A DNA stretch of 64,000 nt from Adenophora triphylla var. japonica (GCA_022495995.1 JAFEMH010002078.1:82001-146000); one strand, 5' to 3'; positions 1 to 12,377 are shown, numbered from the stretch's first letter. Program-made: numbers and translations. Notes: a model not told the origin generated them from the sequence alone.

Positions 1-461
1 GAATCAAAAGACTCGTGAACCTAAAAGACTTGGACAAAATTCGGATGAATCTGCCCCTTAGACCACCCTTTACTAAAACTGACATAACTCTTTGTAGAAA
101 AATGCAATCAATGAACCGAAAAATGTTTCAGAAACTAGACTCACAGAGCTTTCCAACGGTAGGTCACACATAATTTTTGGACTTCCCAATCAGTACAGAC
201 TTGCAGCTGAGTTCGGGTGAAATCTGGACAGTCACCATATTCAGCCTCTTCAATTACTGACTTCCCAACTCCTGCGTCATTGTTAGTTGGCATTTCAACT
301 GATAGGTTTAACCAGATAAAAGTTGTCTAATTGAGTTCGCAAAAAATAATATTTGTGGGAAGTACCATTTGTAGCATGTACAAGAAATTAATTGCTTGTA
401 GGTTTCACATATGCTTGCCCTCTTGTAATATCTGAGGGCAGTCCTTTGTACATATCTATTA

Positions 462-800
462 CTCCCTCCTCCCAAAATGAATGTCCACAAAATGTTCAAA
501 TTTTCTCTTGGGGTGTGCTCCCGAGTTTTGTTCGAGGTATAAATGGTGGCATGTAGAATAAGCTGTAGCCATTAAAACTTATCTCCATATTCCTAAATGA
601 GTGCTCATTTTCTAGTGAAGTTATTGAAAGTCACATTATAAACTACTCCGTCCCTCCCAAAAGAATAGGCAACATTGAGAAGTCAAACTTCATAAGGATG
701 TAACCTTGTTTATACGTCATGAAATTGCACTAAAATTATTTCCTCTTTTAGAAATTCGACTCTTTTTGGGGTACGTATAAAAGTGGTAAGTGGGGCTCTT
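462..800. repeat. Stowaway-like MITE ends, degenerate
   Basis: CTCCCTCCTCCCAAAATGAA at 462 and CTCCGTCCCTCCC at 646 resemble the Stowaway terminal repeat common in this window. No matching inverted end was found, so these are solo or decayed ends. The rest of 1-1045 looks like intron or intergenic sequence and no exon could be supported there. Confidence 0.35.
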
Positions 801-1045
801 CTTTTTGGACGGTAAAAGGTAATTAAAAGTCATTTTTCTTAAATTTGTTGAAAAATTAAAGTTAGACGCTCGTTTAAGGATAGAAAGAGCAAATATCTAT
901 GTATTATGCTCATAAAGAGCTTGGATTGGCTCATTTATAGCCTTTTCATTCACTACCATCCCAAGACAGAGCTTCTTTTCTCCAAAGAGATGCAAGTTTG
1001 CAGTTCATGTTAAAATTTAATTAGATGACGTTTTCTCTTTGACAG

Positions 1046-1691
1046 GTTTGTGGAGTTATTTACAGGACAGACTCTTACTTTTGGAAAGATCCAAAAGCAA
1101 ATTAAGTGCGACGTTATGAAGTCAAGCTTTCCAAGTGGCGCAGACAAACAGACAGTTAATAAAATTGTTCTTCCTCTTCTACCAGTTGATCCGAGTTCAA
1201 AAGTCATAACTCCTCAGTTACAGACAAATCCCGAGGGTGCAATTAATGATAATATATCAAAAACAGGGTTATATACTGGAATTCTTGATAATTTCACTTC
1301 ATTAGAGTCCGTTGATATTGATACACAGAAGCTAGAAGAAGAACGTGCAACCGGTGCAGGAATTATAGAAAACTTCACTTCATTAGAGTCCATTGATTTT
1401 GATAGCCATGAGTTAGAAGAAGATTCTTCAACTGATGCGGACCCTTTGGAGAACCAGAAGGAAAATGGGGCGAAAGGGAAAAACGTTAGCTCTAAGAGGA
1501 AAGTAGCGAAGAACCGGAAAACGGAATCTCTAGGATCGGCAAACAGGTACGCTATGTCAGTCCCCCCTTCCTTATGTTCTTCCTCTCTTGTTTTTTTATA
1601 CATTTTACGATGTAATTGCAGGTTGAAGTTCAAGGACAAAACTCTGCTCTCGGGCATTGTCTCCAAATATGGAGCAAAACCTGCAAAATAA
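1046..1691 (+). CDS. C-terminal exons of an unrecognised plant protein (5' part outside or not resolved)
   Basis: Seen: an open frame enters after a pyrimidine-rich stretch ending in CAG at 1045, so I read 1046 as an exon start rather than a true start codon. A second intron fits 1547-1621 (75 bp, GT...TGCAG). Splicing it keeps the frame, giving coding segments 1046-1546 and 1622-1691 with the stop at 1689-1691. The protein is acidic then basic: a serine-rich region with two adjacent 27-residue repeats (each containing NFTSLES), a lysine/arginine-rich stretch (SSKRKVAKNRK) that could be a nuclear localisation signal, and a short tail ending in YGAKPAK. No catalytic domain is visible and I do not recognise the family. 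The intron is a multiple of three without a stop, so an intron-retained form would also stay in frame. Earlier exons must lie upstream, perhaps outside the window. Confidence 0.55.
1281..1442 (+). repeat. Two tandem 81-bp coding repeats
   Basis: Units 1281-1361 and 1362-1442 each encode 27 residues beginning I(L/I)(D/E)NFTSLES, so the duplication preserves the frame inside the unrecognised protein. Confidence 0.7.
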
Positions 1692-2130
1692 GAAGCTGAT
1701 CCATTTCAAAATTGTGATTTAGAGTCAGCTTAAATTTCTATGTAGGCTTGTCGGTATCTGGAGAGAGTTGAGTAGTCTGTTAGCGGTTTTTTTTTTTTTT
1801 TTTAGGATTACTAAAACAAATGCAACATATATGTTAAATTTATATCTAAATTCTCGGCTTCGCCTAGAGGCACTCTAGGCCTGACTTTTTTCGCTGGCGA
1901 TTTTTAGAATATTGATTAAAATAGGAAAAAAGTGTCATATATTATAAACTTCATGTGAATAATAAATCTCTGAAGGCAACATTGTTAAAATTTTGTTGAA
2001 ACAGCTTTGCCATCCTTATGATCTTATCCAATTTGAACCAGATCGTTAAAATTTTGTTGAAAGAGCTTCGACACTTTTATGATTTTATCTCTGTCTTGAA
2101 TCAGATTAGTCGACATTCAATATGTTATTT
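1692..2130. other. Gene 3' flank without recognisable gene
   Basis: AT-rich sequence with a T homopolymer near 1785-1803. No open frame or structured repeat could be supported. Confidence 0.4.
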
Positions 2131-2560
2131 GAATACTGGTGATTTATAAAAAAAAAATAAACAAATTCCTTGACTATCTTCAGAAATAAATAGGAAAGTC
2201 CTTAACCCTGATAATGCCAATAGCCAAAAATGACCCAATCAATTCACGAAGTTTTCAGTTTAATGATTTTAGTTTTCAGTTTAATGATTTTTTGGTAATA
2301 TAATATTTTTGCCCCCGTGCCCCCGTACTTAGGGATTGGACGCAATATGCCCCTCAACTCCATTTTACGCACTTATGCCCTCGTATGAACATTTAAATAG
2401 GGGAAATATGACCAAAATTAATTTTTCGTCAAATATTTAACAGAATTGCGGACCATGATGGTTTGATGGTAATTTCACACATACACGTTGAACAATTATA
2501 CTCCAATTGGCACTGTTGATGCAGACGTGGTGGAAGTATAGGGGATAAATTTGTAAATTA
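2131..2560 (+). repeat. Repeat family A, copy 1 (left of the copia insertion)
   Basis: The segment starting GAATACTGGTGATTTAT at 2131 recurs at 9592, and the segment with GGGATTGGACGCAATATGCC near 2333 recurs near 10022. In addition, about 2403-2545 is present in inverted orientation at about 9420-9583. This is consistent with a non-autonomous element with inverted ends that was duplicated or nested, but no convincing target duplication was found for it. Confidence 0.6.
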
Positions 2561-2766
2561 CCAAAATATAGACCATGGAAACTGAAATGTTAAGTTGCAC
2601 GCACACACTCATCTTTTATAAACCTTAACCTCAATTCAGAATAAAAAAAACTGTCCTTTTATACCTCCATCTCCGCCCCACCACCACCCTCACCCCCACA
2701 CCGGCCATTATTTCCCATCCATGCCCACCTCTACGCCAATCCCCACTTCACCCCCTCCCTTCCAAG

Positions 2767-3641
2767 TGTTGGACTTTTCGTTAGGCTTCTTAAGGAAATA
2801 ACAAAAGAAATGAGAAAGATAACGAAAATATAACGGAAATTGAAAACAAGTGAGAATAGTCGAGTCTTGTGTTTAACACAATTTCTGTAAGAAATATTTG
2901 CCCCGCACAGGTGCTTACGGTTGAATGGCAAACTCCTCGTAAGATAAAACGACTTCTAGTTATCTATAGGAGCACTCCAAATAAATAACTCTAGCGAACA
3001 ATTGGCTATTTGGAACTTTGGACTTGAAGGAATTATATGCAACAATATGAAGATGATTAGGCAATGTATTTAATCTATCTCAAAGAGGGTAGGAAAGGCT
3101 CAATTTACTGTGCGTAACAAATGAAATTCGGAGGGGAAAGTATTTAAGGAGAGTGAAAAGGTTTTGTGGCTTTTCACTTGAAAAGTCACGACTTTTCTGC
3201 AGTTTAGTCCAGGGCACGAGTCGTCCTTGTGGGAACGAGTCGTGCTCACGACTCGTTCCCAAGGACTCCACTCGTTCTGATCAGTTTGAAGCAAATGTGC
3301 ATTGAGCCCCATTCGTGCTCACGAGTCGTGCCAGAAGCCTCCACTCGTACTGATCAAGGCAGTGCAGAAAACACAGTTCAAATTAATCTGGACCAAACCC
3401 AAATTAATTTTGACCTTTTATTTAACTCTCGTTAAGTTACAAACCTTTGTCATTAATTTCTCATTCACCCGGAAATGGCTTTGAGACAATAAATGAGTTT
3501 CATAATCTACACTAAATGTAGAATACATTTTGTAACTTGCTTCGTTAACAAATAACGAATTCCGTTGGAAGTTAACGAACTTCCGTTAGAAAGTTAGGTC
3601 AACGACAAGTCAAACATAACTTTCGTTACCCATTTCCAACA
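2767..3641 (-). repeat. 3' LTR of the copia element
   Basis: 875 bp, TG...CA ends, direct match to 7936-8806. It contains the perfect palindrome GGGAACGAGTCGTG-CT-CACGACTCGTTCCC (arms of 14) at 3231-3260. Confidence 0.93.
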
Positions 3642-3653
3642 ATCCCCCACATG
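3642..3653 (-). other. Polypurine tract of the copia element
   Basis: Plus strand ATCCCCCACATG reads CATGTGGGGGAT on the minus strand immediately before the 3' LTR, the expected site for plus-strand DNA priming. Confidence 0.7.
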
Positions 3654-4914
3654 AATGACAATTAATGCAAGAATGTAAATTTTGTCCAAAAGTTCCGGCG
3701 AACTATTATTACATCGGGATAGATAGCTTGTGGCCTTGAATCTTCCCTAGTGAAATATTATCGGATATACTAGCCATTTGGTAGCGAGTCGCTTTGAACC
3801 AGTGACTGTATAATGTATACCAAGACAACAATACTCACATAATAATAGCTCTAACAGTTATTGTTCTCACGTTTTGTCCATTTCGGCCTTGGACCGTATC
3901 TCATTCATAAGCGTTCATTTAGAGGCGGCCAAATTACCTCTCGCTTATATAGGTGATTCTCACTATAAGGAGTATCATGCACTACTCCACCCGTAGGTAT
4001 AGAAATCATTAAAAGTTTTCTCAACTTATCCTAACCACTGCTGCATGTGCTTATACTTGGATGTTCTGGGAATGAGTATTCAACATCTCCAGGTTATTCA
4101 ACCGAGTTGTTGTTTCCAAGTGATTCTACTAGAACTTATAGCTTGGTTGTCTCATTGAACCAAGGGTATGGGATTTCCAATTCTCAAGGTTGAGTGTCCA
4201 CTATGAGTTCTTTTATTGTGGGTTTTTAACTTCATTCCCCTTACTAGACAATTTGATCTCCTATTCATACCCTTTGGTATACGGATCCGGTTTTTGACTT
4301 CACATGGCCAGTTGTGACAGTCTCATTTGAGATCAATTGTCTTATGGTAATATGTCAATGACCATTGTGTCTTGACTTACCATGATGTTCTACACCTTTT
4401 CCTATTTCTTCATTGTCGTCACAATGCCTTAGGTCATGTAGACACAAACTTATTCCACAAAGGAATATCTTTCAAGACCATTCAACTTTTATCTTTGACT
4501 CAGATTCCTTATTGAATCAAGTTGTTCAAGTTGTCTTGGAAGTTTGACACCGCTGCTCCATTTATTGTGAACACATTTTTTCACCTTGGAGTTTATTTGT
4601 GTCTGTTATCCAATCAGTATATCAATTTCATACTATTGAATATCTTATTTATTGTAATCTGTAATCATAAGAATATCTTTAAGTACTCCAAGTACTTTGA
4701 CTATCCTTAGTGATTTATTACAATTTAGACTTTTAGTCTCTCTAGAATGGTCAATCTTTTCGAGTGATCAAATTCTTCTATCGGTCAGTTTCTTCGAGTG
4801 GTTATTATCTCTGTACCGATCCGACTTCCCAAGTATTCAGTATCTCTAAGTGGTTTGACCTCCTTAGAGTCTACCTTTCAGGAATCTACCTTACAGAGAT
4901 TACCTCTCAAGATT

Positions 4915-5115
4915 CTACTTGAACTTTCGAAGTACTTTTTCAAGATAATGGGATTGTGATAGGACTATTCCATCTGATGTTCTAGAAATCTTTATTTCTA
5001 ATATGACATCGGCTAATCCCATATCTTTCATGTCAAAGTTCTTCTTTAACATGTCTTTAGTATTCATGATCAATTCATGACTACCATTATTAGCATGTTG
5101 TCTACATAAAGACAA
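4915..5115 (-). pseudogene. Fragment of copia reverse transcriptase
   Basis: A 66-codon open stretch contains the copia motif region just after the YVDD box (DMKDMG.AD and SQSHYLEKVLRKF). Upstream (5116-5560) the frame is broken by shifts and stops. 3654-4914 would hold the C-terminal RT and RNase H region but no intact frame remains. Integrase was not recognised in 5560-7145, which is AT-rich and badly decayed. Confidence 0.75.
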
Positions 5116-7145
5116 ACAATAACAAATGATTCAGATGTTCCTTTAATGTAGACACATTTGTCACATTCATTAATCTTGAATCCATTTGATAACATAGTTC
5201 GATCAAACTTCTCATGCCATTGTTTAGGTACTTGTTTGAGTCCATATAATGACTTTTACAAGTTTACACACCTTTCGTTCTTTACCAGGAACCACAATTC
5301 TTTACCAGGAACCACAAACCCTTCGGGTTGTTCCATGTAAATTTCTTCATCTAGCTCTCCATTTAGGAAGGTTGTCTTCACATCCATTTGGTGTATCTCA
5401 AGATTATGCACTGTTGCAATTAGCTATGAGAGCTCTTATAGATGTGATCCTTGAGCGTTTTAGAATCTATCTCTTCAAATTCTATGCCTGTAGAAACTAC
5501 CTTTCAAGATCCTTTTATCAAGAAAAGTCCGTCTCAATAGAGTTTATTTCATAAGATTAATTTATCTTATAGAATTGTATCTTTTGAAATTTTCACTCTT
5601 TAGACTGGACCTCTTGAAAATTCTTCCTATTGATTTCAAGAGTCTAATATTTAAAGGTTTCATCCTTGGCACATCCAACGGTTATAAGGAAGATCAACCA
5701 TCTTCCTAATAGAGTAGGATGAACTATTAACTGTTAACAGTAACAGTAATAACTTTTGTCCTTCAACTGTATCTTGGTTCTTCTTCTTATTAAGAAAACC
5801 ACTTACAGTTTTTTATAAATTTTTCTTATTAAAATTTATACATTTCCTATTATTTCAAGGAAGTATATTCTTAAAAAATATAATGTGTCTTGCTTAAGTA
5901 TGGCTACTTTAGCCGAATACCCCCACATTTTAGGTATTTATAAAACAACTTACGAACATTTCAAATTCGTTAGAAATTTTTATCAAATTCATCATTTAAA
6001 TATTTCCTTTCTAAGGACCCATTTGTAACCCAATGGTTAGCATTATGGAGGAAGATCTATCAATTTTCCAAATATATGATGAGACATCCTTTCAACTGTT
6101 AACAGTTTTAACAGTTTCTGCTAATACTAAAAGTTCACTTATATATAGAACTTTATGTATTTAGCCTGTACCCCCACATTTGAGGTGTACCCCCATATTT
6201 CAAATATTTTATGAATATCTTAATTCATATTTAATATTTTCCTTTATGTGGGGTCATTCAATTGTAATAACTAGCATATGCTCCATGTTATCTACAATGT
6301 CTTAAGTCACTTGCGTGATTAAGATTTTCCTTTTTTACTTTGTCAAGGTACTTCATTTCCTTGAGATGAACTGTTGAACATAGTCATGACTATGTTCAAG
6401 TGAGGTTGTTTTAACCCTTTTCCTTTTAAGGAAACTTGGTTTCAAAGAATATAGCAACTTCACTTCAATAATCGTTCCCTTTGTCATATCGAGAATTTTA
6501 AATTTGTTCTTCACAAATCTATATGCATTACTAATTGTTTGCATATCCAATGGAAACGTAATCCATGGTTTTGGGTCTTATCTTAACCTCTTTAGGTTTA
6601 GATATTTTTACCTATACTAGGTATCCCCACATTTTGTCAAGTAAGACGGATCTTATCAATAAGGAGTTCAACCTCTCCTTACAAGTTCTATTCTTCCTTT
6701 GGGTGTGTAAGTAGCATTCGTTTGATAAATAAGTATCAGCGTCCCAATAATTATTTTTCAAAACAATATTACATACTCTCCACAATTAAGATGAATCACT
6801 AACTCATTCTTTATTACTTAAACCTCTTAAGGTTTCATCTTTATTATTTCAAAAGATGTACTTTGCATTATCGAGTGTAAGTATCAAAAGAAGTAATGAA
6901 GAACTGATTTCCACAAAAGAAATCACATTTGGTTTGCGAATCAAACTTCATCTTAGGTAGTAATTTTAAATTCACTAGTCGACGGAATGAATTTAAATTT
7001 ACAAGACCTAAATGAACAAGTCATAACACAAGCCAAGTAGGAAATAAAAAACTGATATTTTATTCTTCGCTCTTAGGCGAATTATATTCAGATAAAGGTA
7101 CCCTTTTCTAATATAATACAATGACCACATTTGGTCAATTCAATC

Positions 7146-7895
7146 TTATGCCCCTAGGCTAAGTTTATCAAAGTCCAATGGAACATATCGATCTTCAGTC
7201 ACATTGGCTTGAAGAGGGTTTCCATCTAGGTTGTTGATTCTAGGATGTCGACATTCCCTAGCCATATGCCTGGGTTTGCCACAATTAAAACAACTACCTT
7301 TGAACTTCTTGGCGGTTGTAATTCCCCTCTCTACTTTCCCGGTGTTCTTTCTCTTGTTTCCGGTACTTATTTCCACCAAGTTTACTTGCCGTCCTTTTGT
7401 CACTATACACATAGAATAGTGCATCTCGAGAAATTTCCAAAGTTCTCTTGTGGTCTTTATGTCATAACACACATAGTATTGTGCATAATCCAAGCCATTA
7501 AGAATATACATGCGACACAAGAAATCGCTGTGATTCCATGTATCCAAGTCATTCTTTGCTTGGGGATCATTCCCTTCGGATATCAATGGTGGATATTCCC
7601 AAAGAAATCGCACCAATTTTAATGTTGTCAAATAGACCAACATTTTCTGTTGCCACCTCTTAAAGTCCATCCCGGTAAGAATACCCGGTCTTTCCGCATG
7701 CACGAACGCATGAGACGGAGGAGCATTATGAGGTGCGACACTTGAGGTTGTACCTGAGCCAGGTGAAGGAGGTTTCTTACCTTGTACCGAGTGAGTCGAT
7801 GAAGGAGCGGGTGCAACATTCTTTAGCGTTGCTTTACCTTGAAGGGGAGGAGGAGTAAGCCCGGATGATTCGGAGGTGTCTTTCTCACTTGCCAT
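7146..7895 (-). CDS. Copia Gag polyprotein (capsid and nucleocapsid), internally shortened
   Basis: An open frame of 249 codons begins only about 40 nt after the 5' LTR. The N-terminal 60 residues are Ser/Pro/Thr-rich. A copia-type Gag core follows (around residues 75-165: a WQQKM segment, a FLWEYPP segment and TTRELWKFLE). A single CCHC zinc knuckle, CFNCGKPRHMAREC, lies near residue 200 and binds element RNA in the particle. The stretch between the core and the knuckle is short for the family, suggesting an internal deletion. The frame ends before protease, and downstream pol is degenerate, so the element is probably not autonomous. Confidence 0.85.
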   Translation of the reverse strand: MASEKDTSESSGLTPPPLQGKATLKNVAPAPSSTHSVQGKKPPSPGSGTTSSVAPHNAPPSHAFVHAERPGILTGMDFKRWQQKMLVYLTTLKLVRFLWEYPPLISEGNDPQAKNDLDTWNHSDFLCRMYILNGLDYAQYYVCYDIKTTRELWKFLEMHYSMCIVTKGRQVNLVEISTGNKRKNTGKVERGITTAKKFKGSCFNCGKPRHMARECRHPRINNLDGNPLQANVTEDRYVPLDFDKLSLGA

Positions 7896-7917
7896 TGTAG
7901 AAATGCCTTAAGAAACG

Positions 7918-7935
7918 TCAAATACTTCTTACGAT
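7918..7935 (-). other. Primer-binding-site position of the copia element, not tRNA-like
   Basis: Directly after the 5' LTR (minus strand) the sequence is AT then CGTAAGAAGTATTTG. It does not begin with TGG, as expected for pairing with a tRNA CCA end, and does not match the initiator-Met site. It is perfectly complementary to 15 nt within the LTR about 120 nt upstream in the transcript. Confidence 0.6.
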
Positions 7936-8806
7936 TGTTGGACTTTTCGTTAGGCTTCTTAAGGAAATAACAAAAGAGATGAGAAAGATAACGGAAATAT
8001 AACGGAAATTGAAAACAAGTGAGAATAGTCGAGTCTTGTGTTTAACACAATTTCCGTAAGAAGTATTTGCCCCGCACAGGTGCTTACGGTTGAATGGCAA
8101 ACTCCTCATAAGATAAAACGACTTCTAGTTATCTATAGGAGCACTCCAAATAAATAACTCTAGCGAACAATTGGCTATTTGGAACTTTGGACTTGAAGGA
8201 ATTATATGCAACAATATGAAGATGATTAGGCAATGTTAATCTATCTCAAAGAGGGTAGGAAAGGCTCAATTTACTGTGTGTAACAAATGAAATTTGGAGG
8301 GGAAAGTATTTAAGGAGAGTGAAAAGGTTTTGTGGCTTTTCACTTGAAAAGTCACGACTTTTCTGCAGTTTAGGCCAGGGCACGAGTCGTCCTTGTGGGA
8401 ACGAGTCGTGCTCACGACTCGTTCCCAAGGACTCCACTCGTTCTGATCAGTTTGAAGCAAATGTGCATTGAGCCCCATTCGTGCTCACGAGTCGTGCCAG
8501 AAGCCTCCACTCGTGCTGATCAAGGCAGTGCAGAAAACACAGTTCAAATTAATCTGGACCAAACCCAAATTAATTTTGACCTTTTATTTAACTCTCGTTA
8601 AGTTACAAACCTTTGTCATTAATTTCTCATTCACCAGGAAATGGTTTTGAGACAATAAAGAGTTTCATAATCTACACTAAATGTAGAATACATTTTGTAA
8701 CTTGCTTCATTAACAAATAACGAATTCCGTTGGAAGTTAACGAACTTCCGTTAGAAAGTTAGGTCAACGACAAGTCAAACATAACTTTCGTTACCCATTT
8801 CCAACA
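7936..8806 (-). repeat. 5' LTR of the copia element
   Basis: 871 bp. As the upstream LTR in minus orientation it should carry the promoter. The palindrome of the other LTR recurs at 8397-8426. A 15-nt sequence at 8055-8069 is the exact reverse complement of the segment just outside this LTR at 7919-7933. Confidence 0.93.
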
Positions 8807-8811
8807 CCAAG

Positions 8812-9419
8812 TCACCCCTCCCTCTCTCGTTAAAACCCACACAATCCCCCTCCTATTCTAATGGTCGTCGTCGCCGCCCCTTCCTCTTCTACACACCGCC
8901 ATTTTTTGCTTCTTCTTCTTCGTCCCCACGCATCCCACACACCCATCTCTTTCCAACTTTTTCTCCCTCCCCAGCCGCATCTCTTCCTCTAGCCAATTCT
9001 GTTTTCAAATCTAGATCTCTCCCTTCCAAGATCCAAGTCTAAATATTTTGATGATTGAGAACCAAAGTTTATTGAAATTGTTGGTCCTTTAAAAAAAAGA
9101 AAATCTTTCTCTATTTGCTTATTTGGTGATCGGGGTTTTCTATGTTTGTTCGATTTTCTTGATATTTCTCTTTCTTTAATAGAATTTTATGATTTTTTTT
9201 ATTTGCGATTTTTGATGAGGTAAGGTTGCGAATTTGTAGATAGATTTATGATGTTTTTTTTCATGATGATAGTGAATTGATGATCTTTATTTTTAGTTTT
9301 ATGGTGGTGACGCCACAATGGTGGCAACATGGTGGTTGTATAAGGTTGAAGTTGAAGGGGATATTCAAATGAGTAGGGTTTAATTTATAAAATTATTATT
9401 TATATTTTAGTGGATTAAG
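8812..9419. other. Non-coding DNA right of the copia element
   Basis: Pyrimidine-rich then T-rich sequence that would be continuous with 2561-2761 before the copia insertion. No gene supported. Confidence 0.4.
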
Positions 9420-9583
9420 TTTCAATTTGTACACTTTTATCCCCTATATTTTCATGCGTCTACATCAAGTGTACCAACTGGACTATAATTGTTCCACGTG
9501 TATTTGCAAAATTATCATAAAATCATCTAATTCAGCAATTTTGTTAAGTATTTGACAAAAAGTTAGTTATGGTCATATTTCAC
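9420..9583 (-). repeat. Repeat family A, inverted copy
   Basis: The reverse complement matches about 2403-2545, for example CCCCTATA...GACGC...ACACGT and GTCAAATAC(T)TAAC. Once the copia element is removed, this copy and copy 1 flank about 1.3 kb and form terminal inverted repeats of a composite element. Confidence 0.55.
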
Positions 9584-9591
9584 CGATTATT

Positions 9592-10190
9592 GAATACTGG
9601 TGATTTATATAAAAAAAAAAAGAAAACACTAAATTCCTTAACTTAACTACCTTCAGAAATAAATAGGAAAGTCCTTACTTAACCTTGATAATGTCAATAG
9701 CCAAAAATGACCCAAATGTCACACAAGACCCCTCATTTGAGAAAATTAATTGCTATTAGTAATATATAATATTCAGGAGAAAAAAATGATGCGATTACGA
9801 GATGGAAAAGGATGATGAAGTCTCTCAAATCTTGATTCAATAATCGGTGTTGAAAATGAAGAAATGAAGATGAAGAGAGAATTAAAAATAAGAGTGAAAC
9901 TGCTTGAAAATTTTATTTGTAATCCATAGATAAAGATTTGAGATTTCAGGGAATCAATTTACGAATTAAGTTTTCGGTTTAAGGATTTTTGGGTAATACA
10001 ATATTTTTGCTCTCGTACTTAGGGATTGGACGCAATATGCCCCTCAACTCCATTTTATGCACATATGCCCTCATATGAACATTTAAATAGGGAAAATATT
10101 ACCAAAACTAACTTTTCGTCAAATATTTAACGAAATTGCGAACTATGATGGTTTTATAATAATTTCACACAAACACGTTGAGCAATTTAA
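9592..10190 (+). repeat. Repeat family A, direct copy 3 with an internal insertion
   Basis: 9592-9715 matches 2131-2238, and 9952-10190 matches about 2237-2500 in the same orientation. Between them, 9716-9951 is 236 bp absent from copy 1, so it is either an insertion here or a deletion there. Confidence 0.55.
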
Positions 10191-10394
10191 TCATTTTAAA
10201 TTTATTTTTAACAACTCCCCATCACTCCACTCACCACCACCACCCTTGCCCCCCCCCCCACTCCCTCCCCCCCTATCAACGGGTCAAAATAAAATTAATC
10301 ATTTTAAATTTATTTTTAACAACTCCCCACCACACCTTATCTCTTTCAACTTATCTCAAATTGTGTCTTAATAGAAAAATATTTTCATCAAACA

Positions 10395-10545
10395 CATGAT
10401 TTTTTTTTTGAAAAATATTTTCCTTACCAAACAGCCGAAAACATGTTTATCTCATTTTCCAGAAAACGTTTTCATATTTCGAAAAACATTTTACAGGAAA
10501 TCATTTTTCGGAAGTCATTTTACGCGAAACAAACGCAGCCTAAGT
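10395..10545. mobile_element. Remnant of a Tourist-type MITE
   Basis: ATTTTACGCGAAACAAACGC followed by AGCC and TAA resembles the end of the complete element at 43757-43954 (AAACAAACGAAGCC then TTA). The internal words are similar (AAACATGTTTATCTCATTTTC). The left end was not located. Confidence 0.45.
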
Positions 10546-10587
10546 AAGAACTTGAGATATTGTTGTTAACTGCTACGTCCGTCTCAT

Positions 10588-10800
10588 TATAAATACTAGT
10601 GAGTAACCCGTCGAAATTCGACGAGCATATTGAGGCTAATGATTTAAGTCACTTTTCTTTGGCCTTCTTTCATGCGAGATACGGTGAGGCAAATCTTGCG
10701 GTCCACTTTTCGGCGTGCAGAGTTACCTTTCATTCTTTGCCTGCCATTATCCCTCACTTACACAAATTTTTTATCAAAATTCAATCAAGTTAATAAATAA
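10588..10800. repeat. Repeat family B, 5'-like end
   Basis: ACTAGTGAGTAACCCGTCGA at 10588, followed by the small palindrome TCGAAATTCGA, resembles AGTAGATGAGTAACCC at about 42396. Its partner end is probably near 12411-12540. Helitron-like features are suspected but not proven. Confidence 0.35.
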
Positions 10801-11168
10801 ATAATATTCAACGTTTATATTGAATTAAAAATGTATACTTGATTTACATAATTTCAATAAATTTCTAGTGGATTAATTATCCGACTGATAACCTCTTTCT
10901 TTTAATTAGGTATGTATAGTGCATATGACGAATTAAACATGCAAATCTCATATCCATTAACATTGTGATTATCTTGACATTTAAATCTCAAAATGCTAAA
11001 AAAGCACATCAGACGGCAACATGTGAAATTTACGTGATGCGATGTGAAAATAGAATAAAGATTTAATTTATTATATTAAAGAGATAGGTTGAAATCAGAA
11101 TTAGGCTATTGACAAATTTTCTACCGAGTTTTCGCACAATGTCATTGTATATATACATTATATATATA

Positions 11169-11455
11169 CTCCCCCCGTCCCAGGTGAGTGTGGACTTATT
11201 TCCTTTTTCGGTCGTCCCAGGTGAGTGTGGACTGTCCAAAATGGCAAAGAATTTTTACTATTCCACTCACTCATTCTCTCTTCTACTTTACTTTTACAGT
11301 CACAACACCAATCAACTTGCTATTCCTCCCATTCATTCTCTCTCCTATTTAATTTTTCATACTCACAAACACTTTTTTCCACTATTTATATCTCTTACTT
11401 TTTCTTAATTTGTGTACCCAAAATTTTGATCCACACTCACCTGAAACGGAGGGAG
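11169..11455. mobile_element. Stowaway-type MITE
   Basis: 287 bp with TA on both sides (11167-11168 and 11456-11457). The ends CTCCCCCCGTCCCAGGTGAG and CTCACCTGAAACGGAGGGAG are imperfect inverted repeats. The right TA is the first unit of a long TA array. Confidence 0.8.
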
Positions 11456-11962
<507 letters not shown>

Positions 11963-11989
11963 TACTCCTATGGTGGGCATCCTAACAAA

Positions 11990-12377
<388 letters not shown>

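Larger units (their letters stand above)
2767..8806 (-). mobile_element. Ty1/copia LTR retrotransposon with identifiable ends
   Basis: Two direct repeats of about 870 bp, starting TGTTGG and ending CCAACA, flank 4.3 kb of internal DNA. The whole is bordered by the 5-bp target duplication CCAAG (2762-2766 and 8807-8811). Orientation is minus: gag reads on the minus strand next to the right LTR, the reverse transcriptase fragment follows, and a purine tract (GTGGGGGAT on the minus strand) abuts the left LTR. The LTRs differ at only a modest number of positions, so insertion is fairly recent, yet the pol region is broken and shortened. It lies inside repeat family A. Confidence 0.93.

Noticed and set aside
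3080..3484. Short frames repeated at 8246-8650
   Set aside because: They lie in the copia LTRs, overlap a palindrome and lack any known domain.
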